Source: Lysobacterales bacterium 66-474
Lineage (GTDB): Bacteria; Pseudomonadota; Gammaproteobacteria; Xanthomonadales; Rhodanobacteraceae
Assembly: GCA_001899805.1 (NCBI GenBank)
Contig: MKWP01000016.1
Location: 62,001 to 126,000 of the forward strand
DNA length: 64,000 nt
Reading direction: 5' to 3'
In this document: positions 19,745 through 31,325 of the stretch, piece by piece
Layout: every line of letters begins with the position of its first letter
Numbering within the stretch: position 1 is the stretch's first letter
The notes under the pieces: generated by a model
Database searches by the model: none
Told to the model about the DNA's origin: nothing
What the model saw: only the letters and a program-made list of their open reading frames with translations
Made by a program: the position numbers and the translations under genes

Positions 19745-22399
19745 ATGGATCGCGCCGACTTCCCGATCGCCCCGCTGCTGCCGCGCATCCGCGCGTCGTT
19801 GCGCGAACATCCGCGACTGGTGCTGGAAGCGCCGCCGGGCGCAGGCAAGACCACGCAGGTGCCGGCCGCGTTGCTCGACGAAGCCTGGCTGGCGGGCCGC
19901 AAGATCGTGGTGCTCGAACCGCGCCGGATCGCGGCGCGCGCGGCGGCGGAGTTCATGGCCGCGCAGCGCGGGGAAGCGGTCGGACAGACGATCGGCTATC
20001 GCATCCGTTTCGAGTCACACGTATCCGATGCAACCCGCGTCGAGGTGGTCACCGAGGGCATCCTGACGCGGATGCTGCAGGACGACCCGGAATTGCCGGA
20101 CGTCGGCGCGATCGTGTTCGACGAATTCCACGAGCGGCATCTGGCCGGTGACCTGGGCGCGGCGCTGGCGCTGGACGTGCAGGCGTCGTTGCGGCCCGAG
20201 CTGCGCATCGTGGTGATGTCGGCGACGCTGGAAGGCGAGCGCGTGGCACAATGGTTGAATGCGCCGCTTCTGCGCAGCGAGGGCCGCGCGTTTCCGGTGC
20301 GCATCGTATACCCGCCCCCACGGCGCGGGGAGAACGAGCTCGCGCATCTGCGTCGCGTGGTGCTGCAAGCCCTGGACGAAACCGATGGCGACGTGCTGGC
20401 GTTCCTGCCGGGGCGGCGCGAGATCGCGCAGGCGCAGCGAATGCTTGCAGCAGCTTTGGATACCAAACAAGCGGTGCGCGCTTTTATCCCTCTCCCTCCG
20501 GGAGAGGGTGGCGCGCAGCGCCGGGTGAGGGTCCGGGACCGTGCGCAGGACTCGAACCCTCACCCCAACCCCTCTCCCGGGGGGAGAGGAGATCCAATCG
20601 GCGAATTTGAAGTTCTAGTGCTGCACGGAGAGCTTGCGCTGGCCGAACAACAGGCTGCGCTCGCGCCGGGCGAAGCCGGCACGCGCCGCGTGATCCTCGC
20701 CACCAACGTTGCCGAATCCTCCATCACGGTGCCGGGCGTGCGTGCGGTGATCGACAGCGGACTCGCGCGCGAGCCGCGTTTCGACCCGAACTCGGGGTTC
20801 ACGCGGCTTGCCACCGTCAACATTTCGCAAGCATCCGCCGATCAACGCGCCGGGCGCGCGGGCCGACTTGCGCCGGGCAGCGCCTACCGGCTGTGGCCGG
20901 AAAGCAAGCGCCTCGAGGCCTCGCGCATGCCGGAGATCATGCAAGCCGAATTGTCGGGACTCGCGCTCGAGCTCGCGGCATGGGGCGTCGGTGCGGATGC
21001 CGGAGTGATGCATTGGTTGGATGCGCCGCCGAAGGGTGCGCTGGCCGCCGCCCGCGATCTGCTGCAACGGCTCGGCGCCATCGATGCCGAACTGCGCGTC
21101 ACGCCGCTGGGCCGCGAGATGCTGCAGCTGGGTGCAAACCCCCGCATGGCCGCCGCCGCACAGCGTGCGCCGGATGCGCTGCGCCCGCTGCTTGCCGACC
21201 TGCTCGCACTGGTGGACGCACGCTCACCGCTGCGGGGGGCGTTCAACGATGACTTGCGCGCGCGCGTCGCTGCGTTGCATCGCTGGCGCGACGGCGGCCC
21301 ACGCGTGGTACGCGACGCGGACAGCGGCGCCCTGTCCGCGATCGAGCAGGCCGCGCGCGGCTGGCGCAAGCGCCTCGGCATTCTGCACGGCGCCAGCGGC
21401 ACGCCGGATGCGTTGAGCGTGGGCAACCTTTTGTTGCACGCGTTTCCCGATCGCGTGGCGAAACAGGATACGAAGGACCCGCGTCGGTATCTGCTCGCCA
21501 ACGGTCGCGGCGTGCGCCTGCACGACGACTCCGGCTTGTTCGGGGAACCCTGGCTGGTCGTCACCGAGGCGCGCTTCGATGCGCGCGACAGCCTGGTCCT
21601 GGCCGCGGCGCCGTTCGATGCCTCGCTGCTGGAACGCGATTACCCGCAACGCTTCGTGCGCGAACGCGTGGTGAAGCAGAACGCGAACGACGTGGTCGAA
21701 GCTTTCGAGGAGCGTCGTTTCGACGCCATCGTGCTGGAGCGCCGCTCTGTTCCCGCGGAAGCGGAGGACACATTGCCCGCGCTGCTGGCGACGATCCGTG
21801 CGCGCGGTCTCGCGTCGCTTCCGTGGAGCGATGCGGCGCTGCGCCTGCGCGCGCGGATCGAGTGGCTGCGCCGCGTGATGCCGGAAGCCGGTTTGCCGAA
21901 CGTCGCCGACGATGCGCTGCTGGCGGCACTGGGAACCTGGCTGGCGCCCGTGCTCGCCGGCAAGCGCAAGCTGGGGGCGCTGTCGTCGGAGGACTTGTCG
22001 AATGCACTGGCCGGCCTGCTCGACTGGCCGCAGCGCAAGCTGCTGGAAGAAGCCGCACCCGATGCGCTCGCGATGCCGAGCGGAATGACGCGCAAGCTCG
22101 ACTACGCGGCGGCAGTGGACGGGGAATCGAACGCGGCGTCGCCGGTGCTCGCGGTGAAACTGCAGGAACTGTTCGGGCTGGCCGAAACCCCGCGCGTCGC
22201 CAACGGCCGCGTGCCCGTGATGTTGCACCTGCTCTCGCCCGGCGGTCGCCCGATCCAGGTCACGCAGGACCTGCGCGGCTTCTGGGATCGCACCTATGCC
22301 GAAGTGAAAAAGGAATTGAAGGGTCGTTATCCGCGCCATCCATGGCCAGACGATCCATGGAACGCAACACCCACCCATCGCGTCAAACCCCGTCGATGA
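19745..22399 (+). CDS. hrpB: ATP-dependent helicase HrpB (carries an in-frame repeat insertion)
   Basis: LVLEAPPGAGKTTQVPAALL, VFDEFHERHL, MSATLEGERVA, HrpB C-terminal domain PWPDDPWNATPTHRVKPR. ATG at 19745. Confidence 0.94.
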   Translation: MDRADFPIAPLLPRIRASLREHPRLVLEAPPGAGKTTQVPAALLDEAWLAGRKIVVLEPRRIAARAAAEFMAAQRGEAVGQTIGYRIRFESHVSDATRVEVVTEGILTRMLQDDPELPDVGAIVFDEFHERHLAGDLGAALALDVQASLRPELRIVVMSATLEGERVAQWLNAPLLRSEGRAFPVRIVYPPPRRGENELAHLRRVVLQALDETDGDVLAFLPGRREIAQAQRMLAAALDTKQAVRAFIPLPPGEGGAQRRVRVRDRAQDSNPHPNPSPGGRGDPIGEFEVLVLHGELALAEQQAALAPGEAGTRRVILATNVAESSITVPGVRAVIDSGLAREPRFDPNSGFTRLATVNISQASADQRAGRAGRLAPGSAYRLWPESKRLEASRMPEIMQAELSGLALELAAWGVGADAGVMHWLDAPPKGALAAARDLLQRLGAIDAELRVTPLGREMLQLGANPRMAAAAQRAPDALRPLLADLLALVDARSPLRGAFNDDLRARVAALHRWRDGGPRVVRDADSGALSAIEQAARGWRKRLGILHGASGTPDALSVGNLLLHAFPDRVAKQDTKDPRRYLLANGRGVRLHDDSGLFGEPWLVVTEARFDARDSLVLAAAPFDASLLERDYPQRFVRERVVKQNANDVVEAFEERRFDAIVLERRSVPAEAEDTLPALLATIRARGLASLPWSDAALRLRARIEWLRRVMPEAGLPNVADDALLAALGTWLAPVLAGKRKLGALSSEDLSNALAGLLDWPQRKLLEEAAPDALAMPSGMTRKLDYAAAVDGESNAASPVLAVKLQELFGLAETPRVANGRVPVMLHLLSPGGRPIQVTQDLRGFWDRTYAEVKKELKGRYPRHPWPDDPWNATPTHRVKPRR
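20488..20589. repeat. BIME-like pair of inverted REP elements inside hrpB
   Basis: CCCTCTCCC-TCC-GGGAGAGGG (20488-20508) ... GGGTGAGGGT (20523-20532) ... ACCCTCACCC (20556-20565) ... CCTCTCCC-GGG-GGGAGAGG (20571-20589). Confidence 0.88.
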
Positions 22400-22403
22400 G
22401 CGG

Positions 22404-23123
22404 TTAATCCTTCAAGGTGTAGTCCAGCGTCGCGACCACGCGCACGGTCTTGTCGACCTGCTTGTCCTCCTGCAGCATCGGCGCCTTGTCGCGCGGCAGG
22501 ATCTGGAACACGCCCTGGTTGGCGCGCCGGATGCCGCCCAGCTTGCTGCCGGAATCCTGCGCGAACTGTTCGGCGGCTTCGCGCGCATTTTTCATGGCCT
22601 CGGCGATCATCGACGGCTTCAACGCATTGATGCCGTCGAACAGATAGGTCGGGCCTTCGTCGTTGCCGCCGTTGGCATCACCCAGCACCACGCCCTGCGC
22701 GATCAACGCGCCGGTGTCCTGCGCGGCGGCCGCGACCGCATCGACGTTTTTCGTTCGCACCATGATGGTGCCCGTGACGATGAAGCGGGTCTTGTACTGC
22801 TGGTTGCCGTACATCTGCGCGGCGCGGTCGGTGACTTGCACGTTGCGGAACGCGATGTCGTCCTTGCCGAGCTTGTGCTGGCCGAGGAACGCCGTGACGG
22901 CGGCATCATCGTGCTGGACCGCGGCCTGCACCTCGGCGAGCTTGTCGCCGGTCTCGACGAAGCGCAGACGCCACAACGCGATGTCGGCCCTGACGTCGTG
23001 CTCCGCCAGGCCCTTGACGGTCACGAAACGTTCGTTGCGCGAGTGCGCGAATCCGTTGCCGATGAACCAGCCGCCAACGATCAATCCGATGGCGATGAAC
23101 AAACCGGCGACGAGACGGGTCAT
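22404..23123 (-). CDS. SIMPL domain-containing protein (DUF541)
   Basis: MTRLVAGLFIAIGLIVGGWFIGNGFAHSRNERFVTVKGLAEHDVRADIALWRLRFVETG...; DUF541 pattern. Confidence 0.85.
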   Translation of the reverse strand: MTRLVAGLFIAIGLIVGGWFIGNGFAHSRNERFVTVKGLAEHDVRADIALWRLRFVETGDKLAEVQAAVQHDDAAVTAFLGQHKLGKDDIAFRNVQVTDRAAQMYGNQQYKTRFIVTGTIMVRTKNVDAVAAAAQDTGALIAQGVVLGDANGGNDEGPTYLFDGINALKPSMIAEAMKNAREAAEQFAQDSGSKLGGIRRANQGVFQILPRDKAPMLQEDKQVDKTVRVVATLDYTLKD

Positions 23124-24625
23124 GGCGTTCTCCCGGATGATGGTTTGCCGCCAGTCTGCCACGACGCCGGGCCGACTGCTCCGCCGCCGAACTTGCCGAA
23201 CAGGCGCGGGTAGCGCTCATCGACCGGCTTGCCGCCCGGTCCCAGTTTGGGCGAACGCGCGAAGCTCCCGGCAAAGCCGGGAAATTCCACCGGACTTTCC
23301 CAGCCGTCCTTGCTGATCGCCGACACGCCGAAGAACCAGTCATCGAGGATGATATTTTTCAACACCACCGAATCGGCATCGCCCGCATTCTGCACGTGCT
23401 GCCACTGCGGCGCGGTGGTCTCGCGCCACCAGGCGTTGTAGCTGGCCGCACCCGGCGAGGGTTTCCAAGACAGCGTGGTGTCGTAGGCCACGGCACCTTT
23501 CACGCCGAGGTCCGAAGGCGGCGGCGGCGCCATCGCCAGTGACGCCATGGTGATCGCGTCGAGCCGCGTGACATTGGCGAGGTAATCGAAGTCGACGCCC
23601 GAGATCACGTCGCCGTAGTGCACGCCGTTTTCGACACGCACGTTCTGGTGCTGGCGGTCGTAGTCCTCGTTCGATTCCGACAACCGCACCGCGGGAAAGC
23701 CCTGTTCGAGGAACGGCACCTGGTCGCCCGAGCGTCCCCAGCGGTCGGTGCGATACACCATGCGCACGTGGAAATCGTCGAGGTATTGCTCGGCGAGCGA
23801 CTGCATGTAGCGCGCGATGTTGCGCGAAGGCGAATCCACGCCGCCGCCGTGGTAACGGCGATACGCCGCCTGCTGCAGCGTCTCGTTGGTCTTGGTGCCT
23901 TCCGAGAACACGCGGATCGTGTGCGGGTCGTACGCGCCGTTGCCGCCGTGCGAGTTGCCGACCATGTCGTTGTTGAGGTTGGCCTCGACGTTCCAGCCGT
24001 GGTCGACCGCGTACTGCGCGATGATCTTGCCGCCGAACAGGCCCTGCTCTTCGCCGGAATCCGCCGAATACACCAGCGTCGCCGGGAACTTGTACTTCGA
24101 CAGCACGCGCGCGGTTTCGATCAGCGCGGCGACGCCGGCAGCATCGTCGTTGGCGCCGGGTGAATCGCCGGTTGCATCCATCACGTCGCTGCGGCGTGAA
24201 TCGAGATGCGCGGTCATCACGATCACGCGGTTCGCGACATCCATGGCGGAAGAGCTCCCTTGCTGGATCGCGACCACATCCATCACCTCGGCGCCGTCCT
24301 TGGGCATGCGTTCGCCGGTGAACACCTGCGAAGGTGTCACGATTTCGAGGCAGCCACCGCAGCCTTTGGAAATCATCTCGAACTGCGCCGCCACCCAGCG
24401 GCGCGCCGCACCGATGCCCCGCGTCTTCGAAGTGGTGGTCGAGAGCGTGTGGCGCGTGCCGAAACCGACCAGCGCCGCGTCGGTGGCGTGCAGGTTGGAC
24501 GCCTTCACCGCGCCCGCCATCTCGCGGAGTTCCGGATGATTGTTGACGGGCGGCGGCGCAGCGAAGGCCACGGCTGTCACCAGCGATGCAGCAGCCAACA
24601 TGGGCAGCGATCGAATGCGCAGCAT
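23120..24625 (-). CDS. M28 family metallopeptidase (secreted)
   Basis: MTAHLDSRRSD...SPGANDDAAGVAALIETARVLS, YSADSGEEQGLFGGKIIA; signal peptide. Confidence 0.9.
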   Translation of the reverse strand: MLRIRSLPMLAAASLVTAVAFAAPPPVNNHPELREMAGAVKASNLHATDAALVGFGTRHTLSTTTSKTRGIGAARRWVAAQFEMISKGCGGCLEIVTPSQVFTGERMPKDGAEVMDVVAIQQGSSSAMDVANRVIVMTAHLDSRRSDVMDATGDSPGANDDAAGVAALIETARVLSKYKFPATLVYSADSGEEQGLFGGKIIAQYAVDHGWNVEANLNNDMVGNSHGGNGAYDPHTIRVFSEGTKTNETLQQAAYRRYHGGGVDSPSRNIARYMQSLAEQYLDDFHVRMVYRTDRWGRSGDQVPFLEQGFPAVRLSESNEDYDRQHQNVRVENGVHYGDVISGVDFDYLANVTRLDAITMASLAMAPPPPSDLGVKGAVAYDTTLSWKPSPGAASYNAWWRETTAPQWQHVQNAGDADSVVLKNIILDDWFFGVSAISKDGWESPVEFPGFAGSFARSPKLGPGGKPVDERYPRLFGKFGGGAVGPASWQTGGKPSSGRTP

Positions 24626-24692
24626 GATGTTTTCCTCCGAAGGCAACCGCCCGAGCGTAAACCTGCCGCCGCCCGATTGCACGTGGCGAAGG

Positions 24693-26267
24693 TCAGTGCG
24701 TGGCTGCGTCCAGGATTTGCGAAGCACGCCATGCAGCGATGCGGTGGCTGCCGGACAGGAAATACGGCCAGGTTTCGAACGGAACGACGCCTTTCGGTTC
24801 GTCGCTGCGATCGCTGGTCAAGAGGATCCCTTCGGGATGCGCACGGCACCACGCCTGTACCTCGTCACCCGGAATCCATGGCAACGGCTGGTGCAGGTGC
24901 CCGGTGTAACCGAACAGGCCGTTGTGCCACTCGATATGCGCGATCGCGGTGTGCTGTTCGAGTGCCTGTTTCACGAACGCCGCTTCGGGGCGCACGTCCA
25001 GCGCAGGCAGGTACGCCAGTGCAGCGGCCAGCATCGCGGAGGAAATCAGCGCCGTCGCGGACAGCGCCAACGAACGCGCACCACGTCCCCACACGCGCCA
25101 GACGCCGACCGCGATGATCAGACCAACCATCGCAAAGGTGGCGATCGCCGGCTGCACGAGATAGCCAAACGTCTTCGCCGCCTGCCACGGCAATGACGCC
25201 ACCCCGATTGCCGCAACCAGCGCGAGCAACCCGAACAACAGCGGCCGCAGGCGCGCACCGGATTGTTGCAACAACCACGCGCCCGCCAGCGCCCACGCCG
25301 GCAGCAGCGGCAACAGGTAATGGATCTGCTTGCCGCTGATCGCGCAGAACGCGGCGAACGGCACCACCCACCAGCACCACACGAAGCGTCCGAAGCGACC
25401 CCGCCACAGGCCTGACCACGCCGCGAGCGGCGCGCGCAGGGTCAGCAGCCATGGCAGCAACAACACCGGCACCAGCGGCAGGTACCACCAGAACGGCCGG
25501 TTGTGCGCGAAACTCTTGGCGAGGCGCCCGCTGACCTTGTCCAGCAACGGCTGCCAATAGGTGGGCCCGGCGTACCGCGCGGCCGGCAGCAACCAGCACA
25601 GCGCGATCGCGACGCCGATCAGCAATCCGGCCAGCAGCGCGAAGTACCAACGCAGCTTGCGCGCGCGCGCGGTGTCGCTCCAGAGCGGCGCCAGCACCGC
25701 GACCGCCACCACGTGCAGCAGTATCACCGGACCCTTGGCGAGGATGCCGAGTCCGATCATCACACCCAGCCACACGATGCCGCGTTTCCATTTTCCCGCG
25801 TCGAGATCCAGCAACGCGTGCAGAGCGCCCAGCACCGTCAGCGCCAGCAGCAGATCGAACATGATCGCGGTGCTGAACACCGTGAAACCGACGCAGCCCG
25901 CGAGCAGCCACATCGCGGTATCGGCGCCACGCGCGTCCATCCCGAGTCGCGCAGCCAGACGGCGTAGCGCCAGCAGCATGCCCAGTGCGACGATCAACGC
26001 CTCGACGCGCGCGACCCAGGTGTGCACGCCCACGATTTTCCAGCCGCCCGCGATCAGCCAGAACAGCAGCGGCGACTTGTCCGAATACCACGCGCCGTTG
26101 ACGGTCGGCACCAGCCACTGTCCCGAGTTGAACATCTCCCACGCGGCGGTGAGGTAGCGCGTCTCGTCAATCGGAATCGGCGGAAACAGGATCGCGAGCG
26201 GCAGCAGCAGCGCGCACCACAGTGCCAGCCAGCGCCATGGGCGATCGGAATGCGTGGAAGTGTTCAT
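24693..26267 (-). CDS. Glycosyltransferase family 39 membrane protein (ArnT-like)
   Basis: FPPIPIDETRYLTAAWEMFNSGQWLVPTVNGAWYSDKSPLLFWLIAGGWKIVG; many TM segments. ATG at 26267. Confidence 0.85.
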   Translation of the reverse strand: MNTSTHSDRPWRWLALWCALLLPLAILFPPIPIDETRYLTAAWEMFNSGQWLVPTVNGAWYSDKSPLLFWLIAGGWKIVGVHTWVARVEALIVALGMLLALRRLAARLGMDARGADTAMWLLAGCVGFTVFSTAIMFDLLLALTVLGALHALLDLDAGKWKRGIVWLGVMIGLGILAKGPVILLHVVAVAVLAPLWSDTARARKLRWYFALLAGLLIGVAIALCWLLPAARYAGPTYWQPLLDKVSGRLAKSFAHNRPFWWYLPLVPVLLLPWLLTLRAPLAAWSGLWRGRFGRFVWCWWVVPFAAFCAISGKQIHYLLPLLPAWALAGAWLLQQSGARLRPLLFGLLALVAAIGVASLPWQAAKTFGYLVQPAIATFAMVGLIIAVGVWRVWGRGARSLALSATALISSAMLAAALAYLPALDVRPEAAFVKQALEQHTAIAHIEWHNGLFGYTGHLHQPLPWIPGDEVQAWCRAHPEGILLTSDRSDEPKGVVPFETWPYFLSGSHRIAAWRASQILDAATH

Positions 26268-26291
26268 GCGCCGCGCAGCATAGTGGGGAAC

Positions 26292-26328
26292 AAGCGGCAC
26301 GCGATGCCGGTGGCATCGCGTGCCGCTT
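26292..26328. repeat. Perfect 17-bp stem / 3-nt loop palindrome upstream of the GT39 gene
   Basis: AAGCGGCACGCGATGCC-GGT-GGCATCGCGTGCCGCTT. Confidence 0.9.
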
Positions 26329-26537
26329 CGAGCGGGCGGCCAACAGCCACCGTCCATGGCGAAGAGCTCCGTGGCCGCACCGGCCCCCCGCACCATGGAT
26401 GGTTGCTTGCGCAGTTCTGCCTGCTCGAAACAAAGGGCTCGCGAGGCATGGAACAGCACACGCCGGCCAGCTGCGAGACTTGCATCACGCCTGACAAGCC
26501 CGGACACCAACATCAATCAAGACGATGGCCGCCCGGA

Positions 26538-27119
26538 TTACTTGCGCTTGGCGGGACGCGGTCGGGCCGGTTCGCCCTTGTGGCCCAGCTCGGCCAGCAT
26601 CGTGGAAAGATCCTCGGCGTGTTCCTCCTCCATCGCGAGGATGCCCTCCATCATGCGCCGCGTGGTGGGATCGTCGGTGCCAAGGTAGCGGATGATTTCG
26701 CTGTAGCTCTCGATCGCGATGCGTTCGGCGACCAGATCCTCCTTGATCATGTCCACGAGGTCCGTGCCTTCGACGTATTCGGAGTGGCTGCGCGTCAACA
26801 GGCCTTCCGGCGACAGGTTGGGCGTTCCGTCGAGCTGGGTGATGCGCTGGGAAATCTGGTCGGCGTGGCCCTGCTCTTCGTTGGCGTGCACGAGGAACTC
26901 GTCGGCGATCGCCTTGGCATTGATGCCGGACGCCATGAAGTAGTGGTACTTGTAGCGCAGCACGCACACGATCTCGGTGGCGAGCGCTTCGTTGAGCACC
27001 TTCAGCACCGTTTCGCGGTCGGCCTTGTAACCCTCGGTCACTGCGCCGCGGTGGATGTGCTCGCGCGCACGCCTGCGCAGGGTCTTGATGTCGGTGAGGA
27101 ACGGTTGTTTCGCGGCCAT
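26538..27119 (-). CDS. Ferritin-like/bacterioferritin-type protein
   Basis: MAAKQPFLTDIKTLRRRAREHIHRGAVTEGYKADRETVLKVLNEALATEIVCVLRYKYHYFMASG...HANEEQGHADQISQRI...MEEEHAEDLSTML. Confidence 0.85.
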   Translation of the reverse strand: MAAKQPFLTDIKTLRRRAREHIHRGAVTEGYKADRETVLKVLNEALATEIVCVLRYKYHYFMASGINAKAIADEFLVHANEEQGHADQISQRITQLDGTPNLSPEGLLTRSHSEYVEGTDLVDMIKEDLVAERIAIESYSEIIRYLGTDDPTTRRMMEGILAMEEEHAEDLSTMLAELGHKGEPARPRPAKRK

Positions 27120-27209
27120 GGCTTCTCTCCTTCGTTGGCGTCGCTGCTGGCGCACCACACTAGCACGCGCCGCGCGAACACGACCCCATGCGGCTCCGGT
27201 GCCGGTCAT

Positions 27210-29069
27210 TCAGCGGCTTGCCTGCACGCCGTACCGTGCCGCGGCCTGCTCGGCCTGCGAGGCCACGGCCGCGATCCCCGCCAACTGCGGCAGGATCTCG
27301 GATTCGCGCGCGCGCCACTTGCCGGGACGCGGCGCAGACACCGTGTAGCGGGCCTTGGGCAACGTCTTGCCCAGCGCGCGATCCCAGCGCAGGTCAAGCC
27401 TTGCACAAAGTTTGCGGATTTCCGTGTCCGGATCGGCAATGAATTGGTCGTAGCGCGCGGCGACGCGTTGCGCCACCGGCAGACGTTCGAGGTCGTCCAG
27501 CAGCATGCGCGTCGCCACACTCCACTGCGCCGCCACGATTTCCGGCAGCGGTTTGCCGACCAGATCGCGCCAGCCCGGGATCAACAGCAGGGACCATTGC
27601 AAACCGGTCCAGCCGGGCAGGTTCGGATAGGTTCGGAAGCGGCCCGACTCCCACGCCTCCAGCATGCTGGCCAGTACTTCGCGCGGGTCGCGATACAAGT
27701 ACACGAAGCGCGCATCGGGAAACACGCGCGCAAGGAACGGCACGCGCAAGGCGTTCTTCGGGGTTTTTTCCAGCAGTCGGACCGGATCGGGCGGGCGCTG
27801 TCCTTCGCGGTCGAACGCGGCCGCATGGAAGCGTTCGCGCAACTCATCCGCAATCGCCGGCGTGGCGTCACCGGCATCGAGCCGATTGGAGGGATAGCCG
27901 CGCGCGATGGTTCCAAGCGATCCCGACGCCAGGTCGACTTCGAGCACGAGGTGGCTTTCGCCGCCGATGGTGCAGGCGTCGGGACTCTGTGAAAGCGCCT
28001 CGAACAACATCGTCGACCCCGAACGCGGCGGCGACACGATGAACACCGGGCGATCAAAATCAGCGCGCGCGGCCGTCCCGTGCCGAGCCGGGCGCGTTGC
28101 GGATGCTGCCGGCGTGGTCGCCACGGGGGCATCCCCGCGCAACGCGAACCTGCCGATCATCGCGCGCCAGGCCAACAAAAACTCCGTGCCGTTCTGCAGT
28201 TGCAACGCGGCGGCATGGGACTGGACCCAACCGTCGAAACGATCCAGCAGCTCCCGATAGTGCGCGCGCCCCTCGGGCGCCTCGCCAAAGCGCGCCCACA
28301 ACGTGCGCCAGCTCGCGGCAAACTGCGTGCCCGCCTGCTCGACGACCGCCGCCTGCGGGTCGGGACGGATATGCGCAATCAGGAACTCCAGGTGCTCGCG
28401 CAGTTCCCACGGCGTCATCACCTCCGGCACGTTGGTCTGTTCGACCATCAGCCGGGAGCTTGCATCGGAATCGTCGCCCGCGAACGGGATGGTGTACCAA
28501 CCTTCGGCACCCGGCTGGCCGGGCGCCCGCCCGTGCGCGGCGAATTGCCAAAACCTGTCGCCGCCGACGGTATCTGCAACCAGGTGAACGCGTTCGCGAT
28601 CGGGCATGTTCAGCACCCGGTGCAGCCGCCAGGTGTCGAAGATCCAGCACTCGCCGGCAGCCATGTGTACTTCGGCTTCACCGCACAGGAAGCGCACGCC
28701 GGGCTGGGTCCTGATCGGCACATGCACGCGCATGTGTTCACGCCAGTAGTAGTTGATGTCGACGTGCGGAGTGACCTCGGCGCCACCCGAGAGCTTCATC
28801 AGCCGGGTACGGCCCCACACCGCGCCGATCCGCTCCAGCACCTGCATCAGGTACGGACAACGTCCCAGCCACGCCGTCGGCCGCATCGGCCCGGCGACTT
28901 CATCGTTGTCGGGATCACCATCGACCGCGATCAACGGCAAGGAGAAATTGCCGGGATACTTGTTCGGATGTTCACGCCACGCATCCGGACCCAATGCATC
29001 CATTTCGGCGGCCAACCTGGTGGCGTCGAACTGCAGCGGCAACTGGATGAACGGAACTTGCAGTTTCAT
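27210..29069 (-). CDS. Aspartyl/asparaginyl beta-hydroxylase domain fused to sulfotransferase domain
   Basis: N-terminal LMKLSGGAEVTPHVDINYYWREHMRVHVPIRTQPGVRFLCGEAEVHMAAGECWIFDTWRLHRVLN; C-terminal RPVFIVSPPRSGSTMLFEALSQSPDACTIGGESHLVLE and FVYLYRDPREVLASMLEAW. Confidence 0.85.
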   Translation of the reverse strand: MKLQVPFIQLPLQFDATRLAAEMDALGPDAWREHPNKYPGNFSLPLIAVDGDPDNDEVAGPMRPTAWLGRCPYLMQVLERIGAVWGRTRLMKLSGGAEVTPHVDINYYWREHMRVHVPIRTQPGVRFLCGEAEVHMAAGECWIFDTWRLHRVLNMPDRERVHLVADTVGGDRFWQFAAHGRAPGQPGAEGWYTIPFAGDDSDASSRLMVEQTNVPEVMTPWELREHLEFLIAHIRPDPQAAVVEQAGTQFAASWRTLWARFGEAPEGRAHYRELLDRFDGWVQSHAAALQLQNGTEFLLAWRAMIGRFALRGDAPVATTPAASATRPARHGTAARADFDRPVFIVSPPRSGSTMLFEALSQSPDACTIGGESHLVLEVDLASGSLGTIARGYPSNRLDAGDATPAIADELRERFHAAAFDREGQRPPDPVRLLEKTPKNALRVPFLARVFPDARFVYLYRDPREVLASMLEAWESGRFRTYPNLPGWTGLQWSLLLIPGWRDLVGKPLPEIVAAQWSVATRMLLDDLERLPVAQRVAARYDQFIADPDTEIRKLCARLDLRWDRALGKTLPKARYTVSAPRPGKWRARESEILPQLAGIAAVASQAEQAAARYGVQASR

Positions 29070-29101
29070 GCGCGGAGGTTAGCCGGGCCCGCCGCCGGAT
29101 G

Positions 29102-31145
<2,044 letters not shown>

Positions 31146-31325
31146 CTTCAAGCCGCCATTGAAGCACGTTCGAGGGGCGATGGCGAATGCCCGCGACACT
31201 CGTGGCGACGCGCCAATGACATTCATTCGGAGCGGCTGTTGTGAAAAGTCAGGCCATGGATGGCCGTTCTGGATCAGCCGAAACCGGGAAGCTCCGCCTG
31301 CGCGCGAGACCGTACGAAGCCGCGA

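Noticed and set aside
31252-31265. GGCCAT-GG-ATGGCC palindrome
   Set aside because: Short and composed of common catgg words in this genome; no positional support.
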